Assembly: GCA_964552325.1 (NCBI GenBank)
Contig: CAZKHA010000091.1
Span: forward strand, 1 to 13,922
Length of the DNA stretch: 13,922 bases
DNA from: CAZKCK01 sp964552325
GTDB lineage: Bacteria > Bacteroidota > Bacteroidia > Bacteroidales > TTA-H9
Reading direction: 5' to 3'
Shown: in pieces, positions 1 through 6,973 of the stretch
Numbering within the stretch: position 1 is the stretch's first letter
How the letters are laid out: each line of letters starts with the position of its first letter
Notes under the pieces: generated by a model
Told to the model about the DNA's origin: nothing
Databases searched by the model: none
Seen by the model: the letters and a program-made list of their open reading frames with translations, nothing else
Made by a program: the position numbers and the translations under genes

Positions 1-90
1 CCTGTACCCTTCACCATTCTCCCTACACCCTGTACCTTTCACCATGTACCCTTCACCCTTCACCCTTCACCCCCTACCCTTCACCCATTA
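1..90. repeat. Low-complexity CCCTTCA-type array, left edge
   Basis: C/T-rich degenerate array built on CCCTTCA and close variants such as CCCTGTA and CCATGTA. Three exact consecutive 7-bp units occur around 51-73. It ends only about 16 bp before the butyrate kinase start, so it lies in the leader of that gene or in an upstream intergenic gap. The reverse complement of the same unit forms the right edge of the window at 13832-13922. No ORF or CRISPR-like spacer structure is visible. Arrays of this kind are common between genes in some Bacteroidota, and they probably caused the assembly to stop here. Confidence 0.8.
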
Positions 91-106
91 AAAATCACCA
101 AAACAC

Positions 107-1183
107 ATGAAAAATGAACGCATTTTAGCTATCAACCCTGGATCAACCTCCACCAAGATAGCTGTTTATGAAGGTGCCAAAAACATATTCCTTAAAACCC
201 TACGGCATTCAACCGAAGAGCTTAAAGACTTTGAAAAGATTACTGACCAATTTCAATTCCGCAAAAATATAATTATGCAGGAACTTGAAAATGCCGGCAT
301 TTCATTAAACACCATAAAAGTAATTGTTGGCCGTGGTGGTTTAGTAAAACCCATTCCCTCTGGCGTTTATGAGGTAAACGAACGTTTAATAGAAGACCTG
401 AAAATTGGTATTATGGGCGAACATGCCAGCAACCTTGGTGGGTTGATTGCCTATGATATGGCAATGGCTTTGGATAATGCTCGAGCATTTATTGCTGATC
501 CTGTGGTAGTTGACGAGTTACAAGATGTGGCCCGTGTAGCTGGGCATCCTCTTTTTGAACGCGCCTCAATATTTCATGCCCTCAATCAAAAAGCCGTAGC
601 CCGTTCCTATGCGAAATCTCTAAACAGACGTTATGAAGACCTAAACCTGATTGTGGCACATCTTGGTGGTGGCATATCGGTAGGTGCCCACCGTCAAGGC
701 AAGGTTGTTGATGTAAACAATGCCTTGGATGGTGAGGGCCCATTTAGCCCCGAACGCAGCGGTACTTTGCCCGTTGGACAGCTTGCCAAATTATGCTTTA
801 GCAATAAATTTACCCTCGAAGAAATCAAAAAGATGATTAATGGCAAAGGCGGCTATGTGGCTTACTTAAATACCAACAGTGCATATGATGTGGAGTTGAA
901 CGCAAACGCAGGCGACCCCAAGGCACGTTTAATACAAGATGCGATGGCGTATCAGGTTGCCAAAGAAATTGGTGCAATGGCAGCAGTATTAAAAGGAGCA
1001 ATTGATGGCATTATCCTAACTGGAGGTATAGCGCATAATGGGTATTTGGTAAATTATATCCGAGAAATGATTGGCCATATGGGTGCCATAATCGTGTATC
1101 CGGGCGAAGACGAAATGGAAGCCTTGGCCATGAATGGGCTGATGGTTCAACGCGGCGAAACGGTTCCCTTGGTTTATGCCTAA
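107..1183 (+). CDS. buk: Butyrate kinase
   Basis: Predicted cytoplasmic butyrate kinase (EC 2.7.2.7), 358 aa, the usual length for the family. It interconverts butyryl phosphate plus ADP with butyrate plus ATP, the last step of the Ptb-Buk route or, in reverse, activation of short or branched-chain acids. The acetokinase/ASKHA fold shows in an N-terminal phosphate loop (NPGSTSTK, residues 10-17), GRGG at 75-78, DPVVVDE at 131-137, the nucleotide-phosphate loop HLGGGIS at 185-191, GPFSPERSG at 211-219 and the adenosine-site LTGGIAHN at 304-311. The ATG at 107 has an A-rich leader and puts the first strand (ILAINPG) at the expected distance from the N-terminus. No promoter is visible between the repeat and the start, so it may be co-transcribed with an upstream gene. 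A ptb gene is the usual partner, but it would lie outside the window. Related branched-chain acid kinases cannot be separated from Buk by sequence alone. Confidence 0.93.
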   Translation: MKNERILAINPGSTSTKIAVYEGAKNIFLKTLRHSTEELKDFEKITDQFQFRKNIIMQELENAGISLNTIKVIVGRGGLVKPIPSGVYEVNERLIEDLKIGIMGEHASNLGGLIAYDMAMALDNARAFIADPVVVDELQDVARVAGHPLFERASIFHALNQKAVARSYAKSLNRRYEDLNLIVAHLGGGISVGAHRQGKVVDVNNALDGEGPFSPERSGTLPVGQLAKLCFSNKFTLEEIKKMINGKGGYVAYLNTNSAYDVELNANAGDPKARLIQDAMAYQVAKEIGAMAAVLKGAIDGIILTGGIAHNGYLVNYIREMIGHMGAIIVYPGEDEMEALAMNGLMVQRGETVPLVYA

Positions 1184-1239
1184 GACAGGGTGTAAAACCC
1201 ACCGTAGCCCGCAAGCAAAATAGCACAATACCCAATTTT

Positions 1240-1281
1240 GTTTAGCATCTTTTTAACTTTTTTACAAAAAAGGTGTTTAAC
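1240..1281 (+). other. Imperfect stem-loop between buk and sucD
   Basis: Arms 1240-1254 and 1267-1281 can pair over 15 positions with one mismatch and two G-U wobbles around a 12-nt loop. The stem is A/T-rich and has no T-run after it on the + strand, so it is not a classical terminator. It could be a weak buk 3' end, a leader structure for sucD, or chance in AT-rich sequence. The rest of 1184-1330 shows no gene. Confidence 0.35.
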
Positions 1282-1289
1282 AATAGTCC

Positions 1290-1302
1290 GATTTGTCAAA
1301 TC
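1290..1302. promoter_or_regulatory. 13-bp perfect palindrome upstream of sucD
   Basis: GATTTG-T-CAAATC is a perfect inverted repeat with 6-bp arms around one central base, centred 35 bp before the sucD start codon. Its position fits an operator or part of the promoter region. No convincing TAnnTTTG element is seen nearby, and a palindrome of this size can arise by chance in AT-rich DNA, so its function is only suggested. Confidence 0.25.
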
Positions 1303-1330
1303 TTAATAAATATCTCATATCACCTTTAAC

Positions 1331-2203
1331 ATGAGCGTTCTAGTAAACAAACAATCAAGGATTATCGTACAAGGCTTTACGGGTACCGAAGGCACTTTTC
1401 ATGCCAGCCAAATGATTGATTATGGCACCAACGTTGTCGGAGGGGTTACCCCAGGCAAAGGCGGTTCCGAACATTTAGGGAAACCTGTTTTTAACACCGT
1501 TTCAGATGCTGTTAAGTCAACAGGAGCCGATGTTTCTATAATTTTTGTGCCACCTGCTTTTGCCGCCGATGCCATTATGGAAGCCGCCGAAGCCGGCATC
1601 AAAGTAATAATCTGCATTACCGAAGGAATACCCGTTAAGGATATGGTAGCAGCAAAGGAATATATTAAGGGTTATAACTGCCGATTGATTGGCCCTAACT
1701 GCCCCGGAGTTATCACTCCTGGTGAAGCTAAAGTTGGCATTATGCCCGGCTTTATCCACCAGCCAGGTATCGTTGGAATTGTTTCTCGTTCTGGAACATT
1801 AACTTACGAAGCTGTTGATCAACTAACAAAAGTTGGCCTTGGTCAAACCACTGCCATTGGAATAGGTGGCGACCCTGTTCCAGGGACTACAACTCGTGAA
1901 GCTGTTGAACTGTTGATGAACGACCCCGATACCAAAGGGGTGGTGATGATTGGCGAAATTGGTGGATCGATGGAAGCTGATGCTGCCTATTGGATCAAAG
2001 AAAATGGAACAAAACCGGTAGTAGCTTTTATTGCAGGTGCTACGGCCCCAAAAGGTCGTACCATGGGCCATGCCGGTGCAATTGTTGGTGGACATGCCGA
2101 TACTGCTGAAGCCAAAAAAACCATCCTCCGCGAGTGTGGCATATTTGTGGTTGATTCGCCAGCAGATATCGGGACAAAAATGGCCGAACTCCTTAAAAAC
2201 TAA
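1331..2203 (+). CDS. sucD: Succinyl-CoA synthetase (ADP/GDP-forming), alpha subunit
   Basis: Alpha subunit of succinyl-CoA synthetase (EC 6.2.1.5), 290 aa and full length. With the beta subunit SucC it makes ATP or GTP from succinyl-CoA in the TCA cycle, or runs in reverse. Residues 1-95 are the CoA-binding Rossmann domain, with GFTGTEGTFHA at 15-25 and GVTPGKGG at 38-45. The ligase domain carries GPNCPG at 121-126, SRSGTLTYE at 152-160 and GIGGDP at 177-182. The catalytic phosphohistidine is His247 in GHAGAI (246-251). The beta subunit is not adjacent, which is common in Bacteroidota, so the complex must be assembled from a distant locus. A strong terminator follows 8 bp after the stop, so the gene is probably monocistronic or the last of a unit. 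The ATG at 1331 gives the standard N-terminus with a typical short lead into the first beta strand (SRIIVQGFTG). Confidence 0.97.
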   Translation: MSVLVNKQSRIIVQGFTGTEGTFHASQMIDYGTNVVGGVTPGKGGSEHLGKPVFNTVSDAVKSTGADVSIIFVPPAFAADAIMEAAEAGIKVIICITEGIPVKDMVAAKEYIKGYNCRLIGPNCPGVITPGEAKVGIMPGFIHQPGIVGIVSRSGTLTYEAVDQLTKVGLGQTTAIGIGGDPVPGTTTREAVELLMNDPDTKGVVMIGEIGGSMEADAAYWIKENGTKPVVAFIAGATAPKGRTMGHAGAIVGGHADTAEAKKTILRECGIFVVDSPADIGTKMAELLKN

Positions 2204-2211
2204 TGTAAAAC

Positions 2212-2243
2212 AAGGCTGCCAACTAAAGGTAGCCTTTCTTTTT
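2212..2243 (+). terminator. Rho-independent terminator after sucD
   Basis: Stem AAGGCTGCC (2212-2220) pairs with GGTAGCCTT (2228-2236) over 9 bp, including one G-U wobble, around a 7-nt loop. It is followed by TCTTTTT (2237-2243). It begins 8 bp after the sucD stop. The remainder of the gap to 2389 holds no gene; it contains a small TTAAC/GTTAA inverted repeat at 2303-2317. Confidence 0.85.
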
Positions 2244-2389
2244 ACTGCGATGGCCAGCCCGTATCATACCCAATTGATATCAACCTTCTTCATGTTGTCC
2301 AATTAACACATTGTTAAGCATTACAATTACTTGATATAGAATTTTTTGTGCTTTTGGCATATTCTTTGTCTTGAGGTAAGCTCCTAAAA

Positions 2390-3622
2390 ATGCCAATCGT
2401 CATGAAATATATATATATAGTTACTATACTCCTTGCAATCCTGCTATCAGGTTGCCAAAAAGAAGATCCGGTTGAACCTCTGGTAAGCCAAAATGCTTTA
2501 AATGAGGAAATTGATGTCGAAAGCGACTCTATCCAACTTTCTTCCCGCATTTCATATAGCAATGATCCGTTGGTACTCAGTGGTACCAAATCAGGATTAA
2601 ATTTAAGCCTAATAGCTAGCGCGTCGTCTCCTGTAGTAAATGGCGTTAGTTTAAGCGCCTCCTATGTTTTAAAACGTGGTAACAAAGTTTATGTTACTTA
2701 TAATGAACGTGGCAATGGTTACGGTGGCGCTATTGTAGTGTTTAGTTTAGCCAATCCAAATTTCCCTGTCATCGTTTCGGAAATGACTTTCTCAAAAACT
2801 GACATCAACGCTTGTGACATCAGTGGGGGTGGTTCGTTCTTATATTTGGCTGGTTCCTCCAAATCAAAAGGAGCTGTATTGCTAAGGCTTAATTTAAGCT
2901 CTGGAGTTATTACGAGCACGCCTGCCAATGTTGAAGTTGTAAAAATTGGAAACGCTGCTTCAGCCAATGGTGTTATACAAGGTTCTTCATGGTTGTATGT
3001 TTCGATAGGAAATACCAATGGTGGCTTGTATATGCTGGGTATGACTTCGTTGCAAACACTTGATTATGACCCTTACAACGGAGCCAAGTTCTCTACTGCC
3101 AATGGCCGTAACCGTGGCGACAACCATTTATCGCTTGAGGCTGGGGCAACAACCGCTTACTTGCATGTGTATGTAATTGGGACCAATGACACCCAACTCG
3201 AGAAAGTTTTTGATATTGGGCCAGTACAAACACAAAATGTTGAACCAGAGCTTGCAAATTTTGGTAAAGCAACCATCTTTATCATGCCAGCCCAACAAAC
3301 ATGCTTCATTTCGCGTGGTAAGCATGGCATGAAAGCCATTAATATTACAAATGGTAACCTTGTTTATGAATCGCCTGCCAATATGCTAAGCGACGGCAAT
3401 ACCAATGGCGTGTCGGCGGATTCCGATTTTGTTTACTTGGCAAACGGTGCACAAGGTCTGGCAATAGCTTCGTATCCAACATCGGGTACAACCATTAGCA
3501 TACAAGGCGTTTGGGACGACCCAGCCCACCCCGGCAGTGCCAACATGGTGCATGCAGACGGCACCCACGTTTTTGTGGCCAAAGGCAAAGAAGGTGGTTT
3601 AAAAATCATCAAAAAAAACTAA
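2390..3622 (+). CDS. LVIVD-repeat-like beta-propeller lipoprotein
   Basis: Predicted exported lipoprotein of 410 aa. The N-terminus has a hydrophobic stretch (6-19) ending in a lipobox LSGC with the lipidated Cys at 22, then an acidic linker (24-48). The rest is beta-rich, with repeated units of the form variable-VYVxxxxxGGLxIxx, for example NKVYVTYNERG (99-109), FVYLANGAQGLAIA (347-360) and HVFVAKGKEGGLKII (393-407). These resemble LVIVD-type beta-propeller blades; the middle region (about 220-300) is less regular. Probable role is binding at the cell surface or in the periplasm; no catalytic residues are recognisable. A second ATG at 2402 gives a classical lipoprotein signal starting MKYIYIV. 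I kept 2390 because its leader is more A-rich, but either start is possible. An (AT)6A run at 2407-2419 lies in the signal-peptide codons. A terminator follows, and the flanking genes give no functional clue. Confidence 0.72.
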   Translation: MPIVMKYIYIVTILLAILLSGCQKEDPVEPLVSQNALNEEIDVESDSIQLSSRISYSNDPLVLSGTKSGLNLSLIASASSPVVNGVSLSASYVLKRGNKVYVTYNERGNGYGGAIVVFSLANPNFPVIVSEMTFSKTDINACDISGGGSFLYLAGSSKSKGAVLLRLNLSSGVITSTPANVEVVKIGNAASANGVIQGSSWLYVSIGNTNGGLYMLGMTSLQTLDYDPYNGAKFSTANGRNRGDNHLSLEAGATTAYLHVYVIGTNDTQLEKVFDIGPVQTQNVEPELANFGKATIFIMPAQQTCFISRGKHGMKAINITNGNLVYESPANMLSDGNTNGVSADSDFVYLANGAQGLAIASYPTSGTTISIQGVWDDPAHPGSANMVHADGTHVFVAKGKEGGLKIIKKN

Positions 3623-3644
3623 ACCTTAAAAATATTTTTACGTT

Positions 3645-3668
3645 AAAGCCTCTTTCGGGAGGCTTTTT
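3645..3668 (+). terminator. Rho-independent terminator after the propeller lipoprotein gene
   Basis: AAAGCCTC (3645-3652) pairs perfectly with GAGGCTTT (3659-3666) around a 6-nt loop, and the T-run continues through 3668. It lies 22 bp after the upstream stop and about 33 bp before the probable start of the next gene, so it separates two units, and the LRR gene's promoter must lie in or very near it. Confidence 0.85.
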
Positions 3669-3701
3669 GCGTTATACTTCTTCATGCCAAATCAATATCA
3701 A

Positions 3702-4868
3702 ATGAATTGCTGCAGAACAGCGTTTTTAATGCTTGTTTGGGTGCTTACAGGCACCAGTTCTGCCATTTTGGCGCAGCCTCTGCCCTTAGCGGATTTGGCA
3801 AAAGAAAAGGTATATAAGACATACGACGACGCATTTAATGATGCATACAACGTTGTGGTGATGGATTTAACCAGCCAAAACATCAACTTCCATTCCGTTA
3901 AAACAAAATCGTTGGTAAACCTTCAGGTGCTATTGGTAGCAGGAAACCCAGCATTGGACTTCGACCAAATGTTCAGCAAAAAGTTCTATGGTTCAATTCC
4001 TTATCTGCAAATAGTTAATTTGCAGGAAAACCAGTTACAATACCTCCCCCCTGAGCTTACCACCAATTGTTCGTACCTAAAGATGCTTTACCTTGGGAAA
4101 AACCGGCTTAGGGAACTACCCAACACTCTTTGTTACATGGATAGCTTACAAACTCTTTCCGTCCATCACAACTTGCTGCGTAAACTACCCGATAGTGCTG
4201 CTAGTTTTAAAGTGTTGAAAACGCTCGATGTAAGCGGCAACAAGGGCTTTGACGTTGAGCATGCACTCAGTATGCTTTCGGAAGTTAAGACCCTAAGACA
4301 GCTCTTTTTAAGTGATTGCGGTATTGGGACCTTACCCGTAGGAATATCAGCGCTCTACAATCTTGATTTACTCAACCTTGGCTCAAATCAACTAGGTGAG
4401 ATGCCACAGTATCTTTGCCATTTGCCCAATTTGGTAGAATTGAATATGAGCAAGAACGCTATTACCAACATCCCTAGCGATATAAAAAACATGGAAAAGC
4501 TGGAGGTTTTGGTGCTTTCAAACAATCAACTCCAAAAGCTTCCGCCAGAAATAGGGGTTTTGGGCCGTTTGGTTTACCTTGATTTATCGTCCAACAAATT
4601 GGCAAAGCTATCCGATTCACTATTTCGGTTGCCAGCCATAGCCGAAATAAATTTTTCGGGAAATCTCCTTAGCGAAATTCCTCCGGATATTGGTAACTTG
4701 CCCACCCTTAAGGCTCTTGACTTTTCGGGCAATCAACTCAAAAAACTACCAATGGAAATGGGCCGGCTCACCGAGCTGGAATACCTAAACCTTAAAGGAA
4801 ATCCAATATTACCCGATGAAAAAAAAGCCATAAAAGAATGGTTTCCGAAGGCCAAAATTATCTTCTAA
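3702..4868 (+). CDS. Exported leucine-rich-repeat protein
   Basis: Predicted secreted LRR protein, 388 aa from the ATG at 3702. That start gives a clean Sec signal peptide (short N-region, hydrophobic core, cleavage near SSAILA-Q); an in-frame ATG at 3684 would add six polar residues in front and is less likely. The body is 12-13 repeats of about 23 residues of the bacterial LxxLxLxxNxLxxLPxxI type, e.g. VLVLSNNQLQKLPPEI and YLDLSSNKLAKLSDSL. One unit is irregular (DVSGNKGFDVEHA), with the next starting FLSDCGIGTLP. It closes with the common cap NPILPDEKKAIKEWFP near the C-terminus. There is no T9SS sorting domain, transmembrane anchor or enzymatic domain, so the protein is most likely a periplasmic or released binding protein with an unknown ligand. 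Only 10 bp separate it from the MetA-family gene downstream, implying co-transcription, although no functional link is known. Confidence 0.82.
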   Translation: MNCCRTAFLMLVWVLTGTSSAILAQPLPLADLAKEKVYKTYDDAFNDAYNVVVMDLTSQNINFHSVKTKSLVNLQVLLVAGNPALDFDQMFSKKFYGSIPYLQIVNLQENQLQYLPPELTTNCSYLKMLYLGKNRLRELPNTLCYMDSLQTLSVHHNLLRKLPDSAASFKVLKTLDVSGNKGFDVEHALSMLSEVKTLRQLFLSDCGIGTLPVGISALYNLDLLNLGSNQLGEMPQYLCHLPNLVELNMSKNAITNIPSDIKNMEKLEVLVLSNNQLQKLPPEIGVLGRLVYLDLSSNKLAKLSDSLFRLPAIAEINFSGNLLSEIPPDIGNLPTLKALDFSGNQLKKLPMEMGRLTELEYLNLKGNPILPDEKKAIKEWFPKAKIIF

Positions 4869-4878
4869 ATCGTACCCA

Positions 4879-5754
4879 ATGCCAGTAATTCTACCTGTCT
4901 CTTATCCCCTAAATCCGGTTGTTGGGTACCCCTGTGTTAAGGGCATTAGCCACTTGGAAGAAGATGCATCAAAAAACCTTTTAAAAATTGGCATTTACAA
5001 CATCATGCCACAAGCCGAGCAATACGAGCGACTGATTTTAAATAGGCTGGCAAACTCAACCTATTATATAAAACCGCTTTTTTATAAATCTGCCGTGCAT
5101 AGTTATAGTAGCAGTTGCAAAAAACACCTTCAAGAACATTACCGCACACTTGATGACTTTGCTGTTGAACCAGCGCATGCGATAATCCTTACAGGGGCAC
5201 CCGTCGAAAAACTGCACAAAGATAAAATACATTACTGGGACGAAATAGACCAATTAATCCGATTTTGTAAAAATACCGCCACGCCCCTTTTGGGCATTTG
5301 TTGGGGCGGAATTGCCATAGGACTGTTTTTGGGAATTAACGCTCACCAATCTAACCACAAAGTTTTTGGCGTTGACAAGGCCTTAAACTTGAACCCTCAA
5401 GCTGCCCTAATGCATCGCATACCTCTTTCATTTTATTGCCCGCAAAGCCGTTATGCTGGTTTAGATGAACACGATTTAGCTAGGTTTGAACAGAATGGGG
5501 CCATAAACCGCTTGGCTTGGAGCAAGGCTGCCGGAACGTTTCTATTTGAAACCGCTGACAATCTTTTAACCGGACACCTCGGACACCCCGAATACCTTTC
5601 TGAGCGCTTGGTGTTTGAATGGACGCGTGACCAAAAGCTCGGACTAAACATTCCGGCCAATGGGTTTAATCCCTACAACCCAATAGATGATTGGTCGGAA
5701 ACTTCTCAACAGTTTTTTGAGAATTGGCTAGGTAGAATCAGGGTTAAAACCTAA
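4879..5754 (+). CDS. metAA: MetA-family homoserine O-acetyltransferase (predicted)
   Basis: Divergent MetA/HTS family member, 291 aa, slightly shorter than E. coli MetA (309 aa) because the C-terminal tail is missing. It is predicted to acylate L-homoserine in the cytoplasm, the first committed step of methionine synthesis. The catalytic set is present: Cys141 in GICWGG, then His236 and Glu238 in GHPEY. Substrate-contact equivalents Lys161, Ser190 (PQSRYA) and Arg250 (WTRD) are also kept. At the position that sets acyl-CoA choice (E. coli Gly111, Bacillus cereus Glu111), this protein has Glu110 in TGAPVE, predicting acetyl-CoA (EC 2.3.1.31) rather than succinyl-CoA. The usual MPKK motif is replaced by MPQA (43-46), so a different amino-acid substrate cannot be excluded. 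It starts 10 bp after the LRR gene. No methionine genes and no SAM riboswitch are visible nearby. Confidence 0.8.
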   Translation: MPVILPVSYPLNPVVGYPCVKGISHLEEDASKNLLKIGIYNIMPQAEQYERLILNRLANSTYYIKPLFYKSAVHSYSSSCKKHLQEHYRTLDDFAVEPAHAIILTGAPVEKLHKDKIHYWDEIDQLIRFCKNTATPLLGICWGGIAIGLFLGINAHQSNHKVFGVDKALNLNPQAALMHRIPLSFYCPQSRYAGLDEHDLARFEQNGAINRLAWSKAAGTFLFETADNLLTGHLGHPEYLSERLVFEWTRDQKLGLNIPANGFNPYNPIDDWSETSQQFFENWLGRIRVKT

Positions 5755-5837
5755 TTACTTGTTACGATTTTTCCAGCTCTTATTTAACGGCTCTTAACGC
5801 GCTATTTTTGTAAAGGATTATCTATACCTGCTGGGGA

Positions 5838-6557
5838 CTACTCTTTCTTTTTCTGGCTCATCCCATGCCCATTCATCATATCCCTAGCTGTAACCTCCGA
5901 AACCTTATACGTTTCTGGTATCAAAAACTTATCGGGAGCTATAACAGCATTTTCATCGAACTTGGTGGCCAATCGGGTAATAGTGCCACTGCCTAATGTA
6001 GTTACTGCCTTTAAAACCAAGCCTTTGTACAGCCATTGCCGAGTTTTACCTGATTCAATTACTATACAATATTTACCCAAAACCGTATCCCCGGCAAGCC
6101 ATTTACCGCCTTGCGATTCAACGTACTCTTGGGTGTAGTCTTTTGGTTGAACTTTTTTAGGTGCCTGCATACCGGGCATGCCCCCCATAGCCTTCATTTC
6201 CTTCATCGATATCTTGGTGCCTGTTAGCTTTTCGGGATCAAGAGCCCACGAATAGGCGGTATCAGAGATAAGCAAACTGGTACGTTCGGTTTTACTAAAA
6301 ACACTGTCCATCACCTCTTCAACTAAATATTCCTTCTTTAACCTGGCCGAAACCAATCCATAATCCTCGTACCAAGCTGTTTCTTCCATTTCGTCAGATG
6401 CTTCCTCAACCGTTGAGATGGTTTGATATTCAACAATGGCTGATTTAAAGCCAAAAACGCGGTCAGCTTCAGGCACTTCCTTTTTAACAGGAGCTTGATT
6501 ACAAGCGGCTAAACCCAAAAGCGCTACAAGGACAAAAATTTTATGAAAGGTGTTCAT
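5838..6557 (-). CDS. Lipoprotein of unknown function
   Basis: Predicted lipoprotein, 239 aa from the ATG at 6557. It begins MNTFHKIFVLVALLGLAAC, a classical type II signal peptide with lipobox LAAC and the lipidated Cys at 19. The reading frame stays open to a TTG at 6587, but that TTG lies inside the promoter -7 element, so the longer form is rejected. The mature part is mixed alpha/beta: a strand-rich start (FGFKSAIVEYQTIS), a Met/Gly/Pro-rich loop (MKEMKAMGGMPGMQAPKK), and a later WLAGDTVLGKYCIVIESGKTRQWLYKGLVL stretch spanning two strands. The overall shape recalls LolA/DUF4412-like proteins that sit in the outer-membrane lipoprotein fold, but I do not recognise a specific family. The C-terminus is Lys-rich. 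It converges on the MetA-family gene with an 83-bp gap lacking any clear terminator, and has its own promoter, so it is probably monocistronic. Confidence 0.8.
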   Translation of the reverse strand: MNTFHKIFVLVALLGLAACNQAPVKKEVPEADRVFGFKSAIVEYQTISTVEEASDEMEETAWYEDYGLVSARLKKEYLVEEVMDSVFSKTERTSLLISDTAYSWALDPEKLTGTKISMKEMKAMGGMPGMQAPKKVQPKDYTQEYVESQGGKWLAGDTVLGKYCIVIESGKTRQWLYKGLVLKAVTTLGSGTITRLATKFDENAVIAPDKFLIPETYKVSEVTARDMMNGHGMSQKKKE

Positions 6558-6584
6558 ATAAGGTGTTGAGTTAAAATTTTGCTG

Positions 6585-6613
6585 CAAAAGTATTCAAATA
6601 ATTACATATACAA
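6585..6613 (-). promoter_or_regulatory. Bacteroidota-type promoter of the lipoprotein gene
   Basis: On the - strand, TTG (6613-6611), 18 bp, then TACTTTTG (6592-6585) followed by C matches the Bacteroidota primary sigma consensus TTG-N19-TAnnTTTG closely. Predicted transcription starts near 6578-6580, leaving a leader of about 22 nt to the ATG at 6557. The element excludes the upstream TTG as a translation start. Confidence 0.7.
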
Positions 6614-6828
6614 TGCTATGTGTTTGTTAGGGGAACGTGCTGATATGGCCTATTGCTAAGATTGCCAGCAGAATGTGCGTATATTGACTAGATATTTACG
6701 CACCGGTTTACACAAACTATTATACACTCCCAGTGCTCTAAACACAACCTATTGCCTAAAGGCTCAAAATTGAATCCGCACTTTTTCAACCTTTGATGCA
6801 CTTCTACATGCACAGGGCGGGATGTCTG
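6614..6828. other. Non-coding stretch with a possible IS256-type end
   Basis: No supported gene is visible between the lipoprotein promoter and the tandem repeat; any open frame here only exists by running through the N gap. Two structures stand out. At 6705-6731, TTTACACAA ... TTATACACT resembles the terminal inverted repeats of IS256-family elements (S. aureus IS256 ends contain TTTACACAATTATAC). If it is an end, the outside is toward higher coordinates and the interior toward lower ones, but no transposase or second end is seen. At 6754-6763, GCCTAAAGGC is a 10-bp palindrome. A relic element is possible but unproven. Confidence 0.35.
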
Positions 6829-6873
6829 CACATCTCCACATTTCCACATCTTCACATTTCCACATTTCCACAT
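6829..6873. repeat. 8-bp tandem repeat, CACATTTC-type
   Basis: Five full 8-bp units (CACATCTC, CACATTTC, CACATCTT, CACATTTC, CACATTTC) and a partial CACAT run straight into the assembly gap, so the real array is longer. Read through on the - strand it gives spurious MWKCGNVK-like peptides of the kind often mis-annotated in Bacteroidota. The array lies downstream of the DUF58 gene, and instability of this repeat probably caused the gap. Confidence 0.9.
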
Positions 6874-6973
6874 NNNNNNNNNNNNNNNNNNNNNNNNNNN
6901 NNNNNNNNNNNNNNNNNNNNNNNNNNNNNNNNNNNNNNNNNNNNNNNNNNNNNNNNNNNNNNNNNNNNNNNNN
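6874..6973. other. Assembly gap, exactly 100 N
   Basis: One hundred consecutive N form a round-number scaffold gap, so the true length is probably unknown. It hides the rest of the CACATTTC array and the 3' end, stop codon and any terminator of the DUF58 gene. Confidence 0.97.

Noticed and set aside
1..90. CRISPR array
   Set aside because: The units are 7 bp, degenerate and directly adjacent, with no unique spacers; it is a simple-sequence array.
1011..1235. Small - strand open frames opposite buk (and similar ones opposite the other genes)
   Set aside because: They lie antisense to well-supported genes, have no recognisable domains, and overlap one another in different frames.
2303..2317. 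TTAAC-ACATT-GTTAA inverted repeat as an operator
   Set aside because: Five-base arms in AT-rich intergenic DNA are expected by chance, and no promoter is clearly associated.
2360..2368. Promoter TATTCTTTG before the propeller lipoprotein gene
   Set aside because: It has three bases instead of two between TA and TTTG, and the nearest upstream TTTG is only 11 bp away, so neither spacing fits the Bacteroidota consensus.
5755..5837. Bidirectional terminator between the convergent MetA-family and lipoprotein genes
   Set aside because: No G/C-rich stem with a T-run could be found on either strand.
6688..6873. C-terminal extension of the DUF58 protein beyond the N gap
   Set aside because: It is a translation of the CACATTTC tandem repeat and non-coding DNA, joined only because unknown bases keep the frame open.
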